From: JAIWNK01 sp964453115
GTDB taxonomy: Bacteria; Chloroflexota; Anaerolineae; Anaerolineales; Anaerolineaceae
Length of the DNA stretch: 64,000 nucleotides
Reading direction: 5' to 3'
NCBI GenBank assembly: GCA_964453115.1
Contig: CAYVRT010000005.1
Location: 65,148 to 129,147, forward strand
Positions 16,926 through 24,475 of the stretch are shown one piece after another. Below the pieces are notes generated by a model. It had not been told where the DNA came from and did no database searches. It worked only from the letters and a program-made list of their open reading frames with translations. How positions within the stretch are numbered: position 1 is the first letter of the stretch; every line of letters starts with the position of its first letter. The translations under genes were made by a program, and so were the position numbers.

Positions 16926-18788
16926 TCAGGTGCGCCGTCGAATTTTCAACTCATGCACACCCATCTTCATCCCCTGCCAGTGTAGCACCTGCATTTGCTC
17001 ATCATAGCGCGTGCTGCCACCCGATATCCACACATCAAAGCCTTGTGGATAGGAAGACTGCGGCACAAATACATCGGTCGGCAAATTGGGGCGCGGCTCA
17101 GCACCAATCACCAGCACAAATTCACCGCTTTGGGCATCAAACGTCTGTTCCATGGGCAGCCCGGCACAGGCCAACAAACGCGGTCGGCAAAAACCTGTCA
17201 AAGCTCGCGCCCCACTATTGAGATCATCCGGATCGGTTTGTTGATCGGGGCTGAAAATGGAAAAATCTTCCTGATTCCAGCCATCTCCCCAGGCGTTGCA
17301 ATTATCCGCCGTGTAATTCCAATGCGTTGCATGAAGCCACAGCTCATCCAACAAAGCGTAATAGGTATGTAAAGCCTGCAAATGAAGGCCATACTCACCG
17401 TTGCGATAGGCCAGACCGCCATCCAGGTCAAAGGGCAAGCCAAATTCGCCAATCAGGGTTGGCACGCCGCCCAGCGACTGTTGCGACATGCTCTTAATCC
17501 GGCGTAGCTGCTCCAAAAAGCTCTGCCGCACCGCATGTTCCCCAAGAATAATTTGTGACTCACGCCAGTTGGCACTAAAGGCCGGGTCATAATGCTTGTT
17601 AAACAACGTCCACTCATCGTACCAATGACTGGCATTTACCAACGGCACACCAGCTGGAGCCTGCATCGCCTCTGGCACCCCTGGCACCCCTTCAATAAAG
17701 ATCAACGCATCCGGGTCATGCCGCCGCATGGCTTGTGCAAAGCGCGCCACAAATGGTTGCATACAATCGGCAAAGAAGCGCGTCCCAGCAAAATAATCAG
17801 GGCGCAGCAAATACGGCCGGCCAGCCTCATCCACATCCCAAACCCCATGCTGCCGCCAAATGTCAGCCTCTGGCGAAAGCCAGGCCGAAAGGGCCTGTGG
17901 GTTGAGCGTCACGGGCTGATCGGTCAGTGTGTCGCTGCCATGCCGCAAGGTTTGACGTGTGACCAGGGGAAAGCCAGATCCGGTCACCATTGCCTGAAAG
18001 GGCGTCATCAGCGGTGCGCCGGGCGTGTTCAGGCGCACTTCGTCCAGGTTTTCCAGGCCAATGTACCCGGCCCCCGGCTCATTGAGCGTATCATAGCCCA
18101 AAACGTGCGGCAGGCCTGCCATGCGTTCAGCCACCTGCTCCATTGCCGCAATGTAATGGCGCTGCAAAAACTCTTGGGCCGGTTCTCCCTCCATGCGCGC
18201 CTGCGGTGCAAAGCGATTGCCGCCAAAGAAGAGCGTGAACATTGTTGCACACGCCAGGCGGTCATAGTTGGAAAACCAAATCATTTGCGGATAGTTGGGA
18301 TAACGCCCCGCCATGGTAATTGCTGCGTCCGATGGGTCAATCCGGTCAATTGCGAAGCCAGCCAGTTCCAACGTCCACCCCGGCGCACCGTCCCCGCCCG
18401 TCATGCGGCTCCACACATCCTGATGCGGGTCAATGAAAACAACAAACCCATACTCATCCGCTTTTTTAACCACTGCGTAAAGATAATCGAGATATTCTTC
18501 ATCATATTGCCCAGGCCCAGCGTGTTCAATTGCCTCCCATGTCGTCAGAAAGCGCAACACGTTGAATCCCCACTGCCGCAAGCGGCGGTAATGCTCATCC
18601 GCCTCCTGCAATGGAAAAGGCCGCCCGATAAATGAAACGGAACGATGACCGGCATAATCGGTTGGCAGGTGCGTTGCCCCATTCGGGTGTGTTGGCATCT
18701 TTGAACTGCCGCCCAAATTCACCCCACGCAGCAAAACCCGCCGCCCAAGCTCATCCAAAAACCATTCACCCGACGCTCGCAAACGCAT
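16926..18788 (-). CDS. GH5-type glycoside hydrolase (endoglycosylceramidase/cellulase-like)
   Basis: A 620-residue protein with a GH5-like barrel: VLLRGVNLGGSSKMP at the start, WGFNVLRFLTTWEAIE, VFIDPHQDVWSR, the acid/base region DTLNEPGAGY and a likely nucleophile in LIGEFGLPFDLDGG. This pattern is closest to the endoglycosylceramidase-like and fungal glucosylceramidase-like branch of GH5. Substrate is uncertain. A C-terminal beta domain follows. No signal peptide is visible. The frame runs up to 18839, but I choose the ATG at 18788: a GGAGGAG site precedes it, and the upstream extension would lie in the hairpin at 18812-18839. Confidence 0.85.
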   Translation of the reverse strand: MRLRASGEWFLDELGRRVLLRGVNLGGSSKMPTHPNGATHLPTDYAGHRSVSFIGRPFPLQEADEHYRRLRQWGFNVLRFLTTWEAIEHAGPGQYDEEYLDYLYAVVKKADEYGFVVFIDPHQDVWSRMTGGDGAPGWTLELAGFAIDRIDPSDAAITMAGRYPNYPQMIWFSNYDRLACATMFTLFFGGNRFAPQARMEGEPAQEFLQRHYIAAMEQVAERMAGLPHVLGYDTLNEPGAGYIGLENLDEVRLNTPGAPLMTPFQAMVTGSGFPLVTRQTLRHGSDTLTDQPVTLNPQALSAWLSPEADIWRQHGVWDVDEAGRPYLLRPDYFAGTRFFADCMQPFVARFAQAMRRHDPDALIFIEGVPGVPEAMQAPAGVPLVNASHWYDEWTLFNKHYDPAFSANWRESQIILGEHAVRQSFLEQLRRIKSMSQQSLGGVPTLIGEFGLPFDLDGGLAYRNGEYGLHLQALHTYYALLDELWLHATHWNYTADNCNAWGDGWNQEDFSIFSPDQQTDPDDLNSGARALTGFCRPRLLACAGLPMEQTFDAQSGEFVLVIGAEPRPNLPTDVFVPQSSYPQGFDVWISGGSTRYDEQMQVLHWQGMKMGVHELKIRRRT

Positions 18789-18811
18789 GGTCTCCTCCAC
18801 CAACCTTGAAA

Positions 18812-18839
18812 ATGGGGACGGGTTTTGCCCCGTCCCCAT
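18812..18839 (-). terminator. Intrinsic terminator/attenuator between permease and GH5 genes
   Basis: ATGGGGACGGG and CCCGTCCCCAT form a perfect 11-pair stem with a 6-base loop, followed on the minus strand by TTTTC. It would reduce read-through from the transporter genes into the hydrolase genes. Confidence 0.6.
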
Positions 18840-18849
18840 TGATTATATC

Positions 18850-20067
18850 CTATCCTTTGACCCCGCTGCTCATCGCACTTTCGATGAAGAAACGTTGGCC
18901 GAGGATGAAGAGGATCATCGGCGGCAAGATGGAAATCGCCGCCCCGGCAAGCACTAGGTTGGGGCTATCCGCTGCCCGTCCGCGCAGCATATTGAGCGAA
19001 AGGGTGAGGACATGGTTGCTATAATTGCCGGTGTTGATTACCACCAGCGGCCAGAAGAAGCTATTCCAGGCATACAGGAAAGTAAACGTTGCCTGTGTTG
19101 CCAGGGCCGGCGCCGCTGCTGGCAAAAAGATGCGCCACAAAATTTGTAACCGCGAGGCACCATCCATCAGCGCTGCCTCTTCAATCTCGCGCGGCACGGT
19201 GATAAAGAATTGTCGCATCATAAACGTTCCATAAGCGGTGAAAATCCACGGGATAATTAGCGCAGCAAGGCGGTCTACCCAGCCAATCAACACCATCAAC
19301 TGATACAGCGGGATAATCAAAACCACAAAGGGGATCATGATCGTTCCCAGATAAACCAAAAACAGCGGGTTGCGTCCCGGAAAGCGCAACCGGGCAAAAG
19401 CATAGCCACCCAGCACCGAAGTGCTCAACTGTCCTGTTACCACCAACATTGTCACCAATAATGTATTGGTCAGGCTGCGGTCAATATTTTGCAGGTCAAA
19501 TACCTCGGTATAATTTTGTGGGCGAGCGGTCAGCTTCTCCACCGGCTTGCTCAGGCGCACATTCGCCAGGGTTGAAAGGCTCGTATCCTCCAGGTCCACA
19601 AACCGTCCCACCGCCGTCTGCCCCACCTGCACCATTGCCACCGTCTGCCCATCCAGCACCACATCATACAGCGGCTCTTCCTTGCCGTTGAAGGTTACCG
19701 TTTGCGGGTTTGCCGCGCCGCCCGTTGGTTGAACGTCGGTCAATGGGCGCTGATAGGTCACATCGGGTTGCTTGGGGTCTGCAAACAGACCAACCTTGAT
19801 ACCTTCCTCAACCAATGCCATCTGCCGCTCTTCACCATTTATCTCAATCCAATAGAGTGCTTTCGGCTCATCATAGCCCGACACCGTAGCGAAAATTGGT
19901 TGTCGTGGCAGCAAACGGGGCGGGTAATTAAACGTATCTTTGGGAAACTTCAACGAAGTAAAGATCATGTACAGGAAAGGGAACAGCATGATCAAAGCAA
20001 AGGCCGTCAGCGCAAAATAGGCCAGGCCATTCGCAATCCAATTTGAGCGTTTGTACGATTTTTGCAT
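18850..20067 (-). CDS. ABC sugar permease, MalG/CUT1 type, with extracytoplasmic insert
   Basis: A 405-residue inner-membrane permease. The cytoplasmic EAA loop, EEAALMDGASRLQILWRIFL, is the contact for the ATPase. Family members usually have about 280 residues. The extra length lies between the first membrane helix (about 14-36) and the second (about 205-225), as a soluble polar domain of about 150 residues with beta-rich repeats such as VTFNGKEEPLYDVVLDG. MalF of E. coli has a comparable periplasmic loop that contacts its binding protein; MalG-type permeases normally do not. No ATPase gene lies nearby, so a shared MsmX-type ATPase is likely. Confidence 0.9.
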   Translation of the reverse strand: MQKSYKRSNWIANGLAYFALTAFALIMLFPFLYMIFTSLKFPKDTFNYPPRLLPRQPIFATVSGYDEPKALYWIEINGEERQMALVEEGIKVGLFADPKQPDVTYQRPLTDVQPTGGAANPQTVTFNGKEEPLYDVVLDGQTVAMVQVGQTAVGRFVDLEDTSLSTLANVRLSKPVEKLTARPQNYTEVFDLQNIDRSLTNTLLVTMLVVTGQLSTSVLGGYAFARLRFPGRNPLFLVYLGTIMIPFVVLIIPLYQLMVLIGWVDRLAALIIPWIFTAYGTFMMRQFFITVPREIEEAALMDGASRLQILWRIFLPAAAPALATQATFTFLYAWNSFFWPLVVINTGNYSNHVLTLSLNMLRGRAADSPNLVLAGAAISILPPMILFILGQRFFIESAMSSGVKG

Positions 20068-20080
20068 CTCTCACACTCCC

Positions 20081-21760
20081 TTATACATCATAAGCGCCGG
20101 TCTTGCGTTGGGCGCGGAATTGCAGCAGCGTCACAACAAAGATGACAATGAACAGCACCCAGGCAACCGCCGAAGCATAGCCCTGTTTAAAGCGCTGAAA
20201 ACCGTTTTGGTAGAGATACAAAACCAACACCAGGGTTGAGTTATTGGGGGAACCTGGAGGATTGGTCATCACAAACACCTGCTCAAACACCTGCAAAGCC
20301 TGAATGGTGGTTGTTGTCACAACATAGAAGGTTGTGGGTGCCAGCAACGGCAATGTAATCTTCCAGAATTTCATCCAGCGCCCGGCCCCATCCACAATCG
20401 CCGCCTCATACAATTCTTTGGGAATGTTTTGCAGCCCAGCCAGGAACAAAACCGTGTTAAAGCCCATCGTCTGCCAGGCCGAAACAATCACAATTGCCAG
20501 GAGCGCCACGCTCGCATCCGACATCCAGCGCACTTGCGGATCAATGACCGCCAGATTGAGCGTGTTATTTAGAAACTGAATTACCAGTGTAATGGCGTAG
20601 TTGATATAGCCAACCGAGGCATTATAGAGCCACTGCCAGATGACCGCCACACCCACAGTTGCCGCAACGCTCGGCAAAAAGTACACAGCCCGGAAAAACT
20701 TCATCCCCGGAATCTTGCTATTCAACACATTCGCCAGCAAGAGGGCCGGTATCATGCTCATTGGCACCGCCAGCAAACAAAACACCAGCGTGTTCCGCAT
20801 TGAAATCCAAAATAGTTTATCCTCAGCGCCAACCACATAATTCTTGCCCAACAATTGAACACGGGTCAATTCATCATATTGGGTCGAATCCATCACCTCG
20901 GTCAATGGCTGCGTCGGAGAATCGAGCGGCTTGACATCCAGATTAAAGATGCGGGCGTAATTCTGTAACCCGATCCAATTCTTGTTACCAAACGCATCCC
21001 AATCGGTAAAACTAACATACAAAGAAAGCAACAAAGGCCCGGCAAAGAAAAACAAAAAGCCCAAAAAATTAGGCGATAAGAACAAATATCCTTCCAACAT
21101 CTCGGTTTGCGCATTGGTTGTGCGCAAAAATACCGCCGCCGGGCTACGGCCAATTGCCCAGACACTGAAACCCAAGATGACCGTCAGCAGCACAAGCAGG
21201 AGGGTCAGCGGCTCGACCAGGTTCTTCACCATCACCCACAGCCCAGAAAGCAGCCCCACACTGAGCAAAAACCAGGCCACTGCCGCAATTGCCACCCAAC
21301 GACCAATCATTTGCAGCCGTTCCTGAATCTCCGGCTTGCCCTGAAAGCGGTCGGCCTGCGCTGCAATCAAATAAGCCACAAACAATCCAAGCAAAGGCAA
21401 CAACCCACGTCCAAAATTAGCCGCCAGGCCATCAATGCCAACAAACAGGCCCAAACGCTGCAAAGAAATTGCCAAACAAGCCACAAACAGCAAATAATCC
21501 ACAATCAGGACCATCACGCGCCCGCGCCGGTTTCGGCGGAAAATCAACACAGCCCCCCAGGCACTGACCACTGCCATTGCCATCAGCGCCGCCCCGCCTG
21601 CCAAACGCGCCAACAGCCCAGCCTGCGGGAACAGAATCCCCACCCAGACCAGAACGGCCACCACAGCCAGCCCAGTTGCCATCAAGAACTGCCACACAGC
21701 ACCAATCCGCAGCAGCAACCAGGTTCGCGCATCAGAAGAAGTTTGTTTCTGTCCGGTCAT
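20081..21760 (-). CDS. ABC sugar permease, MalF/CUT1 type, with long N-terminal membrane extension
   Basis: A 559-residue permease with the core from about residue 210 on: a membrane helix, an insert with DVKPLDSPTQPLTEVMDS, then the transport core with the EAA loop YEAAIVDGAGRWMKFWKITLP. The first 200 residues form about five or six extra hydrophobic helices not found in standard CUT1 permeases. I use the ATG at 21760, which follows a GGGAG site; the frame is open to 21832, where it would run into the terminator hairpin. It pairs with the downstream MalG-type permease and the upstream lipoprotein. Confidence 0.88.
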   Translation of the reverse strand: MTGQKQTSSDARTWLLLRIGAVWQFLMATGLAVVAVLVWVGILFPQAGLLARLAGGAALMAMAVVSAWGAVLIFRRNRRGRVMVLIVDYLLFVACLAISLQRLGLFVGIDGLAANFGRGLLPLLGLFVAYLIAAQADRFQGKPEIQERLQMIGRWVAIAAVAWFLLSVGLLSGLWVMVKNLVEPLTLLLVLLTVILGFSVWAIGRSPAAVFLRTTNAQTEMLEGYLFLSPNFLGFLFFFAGPLLLSLYVSFTDWDAFGNKNWIGLQNYARIFNLDVKPLDSPTQPLTEVMDSTQYDELTRVQLLGKNYVVGAEDKLFWISMRNTLVFCLLAVPMSMIPALLLANVLNSKIPGMKFFRAVYFLPSVAATVGVAVIWQWLYNASVGYINYAITLVIQFLNNTLNLAVIDPQVRWMSDASVALLAIVIVSAWQTMGFNTVLFLAGLQNIPKELYEAAIVDGAGRWMKFWKITLPLLAPTTFYVVTTTTIQALQVFEQVFVMTNPPGSPNNSTLVLVLYLYQNGFQRFKQGYASAVAWVLFIVIFVVTLLQFRAQRKTGAYDV

Positions 21761-21792
21761 ACCCGTACTCCCATTCCCGTCATGCCCGCAAG

Positions 21793-21840
21793 AAAAAAAG
21801 AAGGGATGGGGCTGCCTGAAACGATGCACCAAGCAGCCCC
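21793..21840 (-). terminator. Intrinsic terminator after the sugar-binding lipoprotein gene
   Basis: GGGGCTGC (21808-21815) and GCAGCCCC (21833-21840) form the stem, followed on the minus strand by TTCTTTTTTTC. Partial terminators at this place commonly raise binding protein over permease levels. Confidence 0.75.
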
Positions 21841-21860
21841 GCCCTGTTTACAAAGCGAGT

Positions 21861-23180
21861 TTACTTGCCAAACGCCTTGTTGGCTTCAGCACAGATGGTG
21901 CTTTTGAATTCTTCGATCGTCAGCGTGCCGGTCATCAGCGCGTTCACCTTCGCATCCATCACCGTCACATAATCGGGCCAGTTGCCTTCCCACAGCGGAC
22001 CTTCGGCGGTCGGCTTGTTGGCATCGGCAATCCCGTTCAGGAAGGCCTGATTGTTGGCGGGCGGGGTGAAGGTCAAGAAGGCATCCAATGCTTCCTTGCT
22101 CACACGGCTGGGGATGTTGGTGCCCAGGGCCGAAATTTTGGCCTGCGTGTCAGCCATCGTCAGGGCCTTGACCAGTTCCCAGGCTTCCTTGGGGTGCTCG
22201 GTCTTGGCATTCACGACATAGGCGCCCCAGAACAGCCAGTTGCCCATGCCAGAATCACCGGTAGGCAGTTCCACCACGTCCCAGTTAAACTTGGCATTGG
22301 TGCGCACACCGGGGGTCGCCCAGCGGCCATTTTGGAACATGGCAACTTTGCCAGCCATGAAGGGCGGTTCGCTGTCTTCGCCATAGGGCACAGCCACTTT
22401 GTATTCCTGATACAGGCTCTGCTGGAAAGCAAGGCCCTTCAGAGCAGCATCGGTGTCCATCGCGCAGGCCGAGCGGTCTGCATTGAAGAAACCACCACCA
22501 GCAGAATTGGTCCAAACGCCGTAAGGACCCCACCAAGCATTGGCGCCATAGCCATAGATATCGGGGCCAAGTGCAGTCACCTTCTGCGAAACATCGAGGA
22601 AGGCAGCCCAGTCCCACTTACCCTGCTTTGCCAGTTCGCGTGGATCGGGTGCGCCAGCTTCGTTGATCAAGTCCAGGTTCAGGTAAAGGACGAAGGTCGA
22701 AACATCGCGGGGCAGGCCCCAGAGCGCTTCGTTGGATTTTTTGCTGGTCGGGTTGTAGGTCAAGAACGCCATCGGGCCGGGATAGAAGGCCTTCGTGTCA
22801 AAGCTCTCGGCCTTTGCCAGTTCGTTCAAATCCAGGATCAGGCCACGCTTGGCAAAATCGGCCACATCGGTACCAGGAATCCAGAACACATCCGGAGCAG
22901 TGCCGGCTGCGATTTCGGTCTTCAGCACGTCCTGGTAGCTGGCGCTTTCGCTGCCACCGGGCTCGTAGGTCAATTTAATGTTTGCCAGGCTGGCATCCAG
23001 GTCATTGCTGACTTTCTGGTAGACATCAATTTCAGCCTGGTTATCCGGGCGGGTGCGCCAACGCAGCGAAACTTCCTCTTTGGGCATTTCGGCAGTTGGG
23101 GTTTGGGTGTTACAAGCCGCCAGCATCATACTGGCAATTACCAACACCGCGAACAAAGCGGTAAACATCTTACGATTCAT
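21861..23180 (-). CDS. ABC sugar-binding lipoprotein
   Basis: A 439-residue extracytoplasmic substrate-binding protein of the CUT1 group. The signal peptide ends in a lipobox, LAAC, with the lipidated Cys at 23. The mature part has the family pattern (TAPDVFWIPGTDVADFAKRG, KEAWELVKALTM). It would deliver a sugar, probably a galactoside judging by the locus, to the two permeases. A GGAGGAG site precedes the ATG. The 71-base gap to lacI has no convincing promoter of its own, so co-transcription with lacI is likely. Confidence 0.93.
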   Translation of the reverse strand: MNRKMFTALFAVLVIASMMLAACNTQTPTAEMPKEEVSLRWRTRPDNQAEIDVYQKVSNDLDASLANIKLTYEPGGSESASYQDVLKTEIAAGTAPDVFWIPGTDVADFAKRGLILDLNELAKAESFDTKAFYPGPMAFLTYNPTSKKSNEALWGLPRDVSTFVLYLNLDLINEAGAPDPRELAKQGKWDWAAFLDVSQKVTALGPDIYGYGANAWWGPYGVWTNSAGGGFFNADRSACAMDTDAALKGLAFQQSLYQEYKVAVPYGEDSEPPFMAGKVAMFQNGRWATPGVRTNAKFNWDVVELPTGDSGMGNWLFWGAYVVNAKTEHPKEAWELVKALTMADTQAKISALGTNIPSRVSKEALDAFLTFTPPANNQAFLNGIADANKPTAEGPLWEGNWPDYVTVMDAKVNALMTGTLTIEEFKSTICAEANKAFGK

Positions 23181-23251
23181 CTTAGCTCCTCCAGAAAAGT
23201 GTGAAAAAATTGAAAACGATAGGGCAAAACAAATTGGTTACTTGATAATGG

Positions 23252-24277
23252 TCAAACCACCTCCTCTCGATGTACACACGGAGCTGTGGAAGCTCTCACC
23301 ACCAGTTCAACCGGCAGACGTACCTGACGTTTAACCGCCAGGGGGTTTTCCACTGCCTCTATCAACGCCTGAGCAGCAGCCCGTCCAATCTCTGTCATAT
23401 CCTGACGGACTGTGGTCAGGGGTGGATCAAAATAAGAAGCCAGGGGCAAATCATCTACCCCAATTACCGAAACATCATCTGGCACACGCAAGCCAGCCTG
23501 ATGCAAGGCGCGAATGGTACCAATTGCCATGCGGTCGTTGTGGGCAAATACCGCCGAAAAGGGGCGCTCCTGCTGTAGCCATTCGCTCACCTGACGATAA
23601 GCAGAAGAAGCCTGCCAATCACCCTCGCCAATCAACGTCGGGTCAAGCATCAACCCCTCAGCCTGCAAAGCCAGTTGATACCCCTTCAATCGTTCTTGAG
23701 AGCAATCCTCGTTCAGCGGCCCGGTAATGCACGCCAGGTGACGATGTCCAAGCCGAAGCAAGTGTTGAGTCGCCACCCAACCAGCACCAGTATCATCCAA
23801 CGCCACCCAGCCCATGCCCAGGTTGCGCGCTACCGCCCCCAACACCACCACCGGGAAGTTTTCAGGAATAAACACGGCTCGATTGTCAATGTACGGGTTC
23901 ATTACCAGCAAGCCATCAATCCGGCGTGAACCAACCAGAGAACGGATTAACTCATCAAACACCATTTCATCCGGCGCAGAAGCCGAAAGCAGAAAGTACC
24001 CCTTTGCCCGGGCCTCGTTTTCGGCCCCTTCAATGACGCTCGCAAAGGTGTAATCAATCAAATTTGGAGAGATGCAAGCCAGTGTTCGTGTGCGTCCCTC
24101 AGCCAGCGAACGCGCCACTTCATTTGGTTGATAGCCCAGTTCAGTCACCGCAGCCTCGACCCGCTGCCGCGTCTCGGGTAACACATCCGGGCTGCCGTTA
24201 ATGACGCGCGAAACCGTCTGGTGAGAAACTCCCGCCCGTCTGGCAACATCCCGAATGGTTACCCTTGAACGCCTCAA
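23252..24277 (-). CDS. LacI/GalR-family transcriptional regulator
   Basis: A 341-residue LacI-family repressor: helix-turn-helix VTIRDVARRAGVSHQTVSRV (6-25), hinge helix PNEVARSLAEGR, then the sugar-binding core ending in RQVRLPVELVVR. The frame is open to 24376, but that extension contains the promoter and operator. I choose a TTG start at 24277, 8 bases after a GGAGAGG site, giving the usual family length. It most likely senses a galactoside and controls both itself and the downstream transporter and hydrolase genes through the operator at 24314-24337. Confidence 0.88.
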   Translation of the reverse strand: MRRSRVTIRDVARRAGVSHQTVSRVINGSPDVLPETRQRVEAAVTELGYQPNEVARSLAEGRTRTLACISPNLIDYTFASVIEGAENEARAKGYFLLSASAPDEMVFDELIRSLVGSRRIDGLLVMNPYIDNRAVFIPENFPVVVLGAVARNLGMGWVALDDTGAGWVATQHLLRLGHRHLACITGPLNEDCSQERLKGYQLALQAEGLMLDPTLIGEGDWQASSAYRQVSEWLQQERPFSAVFAHNDRMAIGTIRALHQAGLRVPDDVSVIGVDDLPLASYFDPPLTTVRQDMTEIGRAAAQALIEAVENPLAVKRQVRLPVELVVRASTAPCVHREEVV

Positions 24278-24313
24278 ACCACCATCCTCTCCGGAGTGAA
24301 GAGCTAATCCTCT

Positions 24314-24337
24314 GTGACCGGTCATGTTACCGGTCAC
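24314..24337. promoter_or_regulatory. LacI-family operator at the lacI start point
   Basis: GTGACCGGT and ACCGGTCAC are perfect 9-base inverted arms with a 6-base spacer. The repeat begins 7 bases after the -10, so it spans about +2 to +25 of the transcript. This is a typical roadblock position and implies autorepression. Confidence 0.8.
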
Positions 24338-24344
24338 AACATCC

Positions 24345-24372
24345 ATTATACTCACTTCCAGCGCCTTGTCAA
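24345..24372 (-). promoter_or_regulatory. Promoter of lacI and probably the galactoside operon
   Basis: TTGACA (24367-24372), a 16-base spacer and TATAAT (24345-24350) on the minus strand: both hexamers match the consensus. Confidence 0.85.
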
Positions 24373-24427
24373 TCACCCAATTTCAAAATATGACTTAAAT
24401 CACCCCTCATCCTGCCGGGTTACAAAC

Positions 24428-24458
24428 CAGCAGGCCGCCTTTCTTCGGTGGCCTGCTG
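24428..24458 (-). terminator. Hairpin terminator downstream of the LRR gene
   Basis: CAGCAGGCC and GGCCTGCTG are perfect arms, extended by three more pairs, 18 bases after the LRR stop. The T-run is weak on both strands, so termination may be inefficient. Confidence 0.5.
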
Positions 24459-24475
24459 ACGGTTTTCCTTTCTGC

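Noticed and set aside
17592..18635. 347-codon open frame antisense to the GH5 gene
   Set aside because: Overlaps a gene with clear catalytic motifs; its own translation has no recognisable feature.
18789..18839. Longer GH5 start giving 17 more residues
   Set aside because: The added codons fall in a terminator hairpin, while the ATG at 18788 has a GGAGGAG site.
22194..23204. 336-codon open frame antisense to the sugar-binding lipoprotein gene
   Set aside because: It is a shadow of the real gene: no ribosome-binding site, no family resemblance, and biased composition caused by the opposite strand's codon use.
23181..23251. Second LacI operator before the binding-protein gene
   Set aside because: Only one half-site resembles the operator arm (AATGGTCA), the other half does not match at the required spacing.
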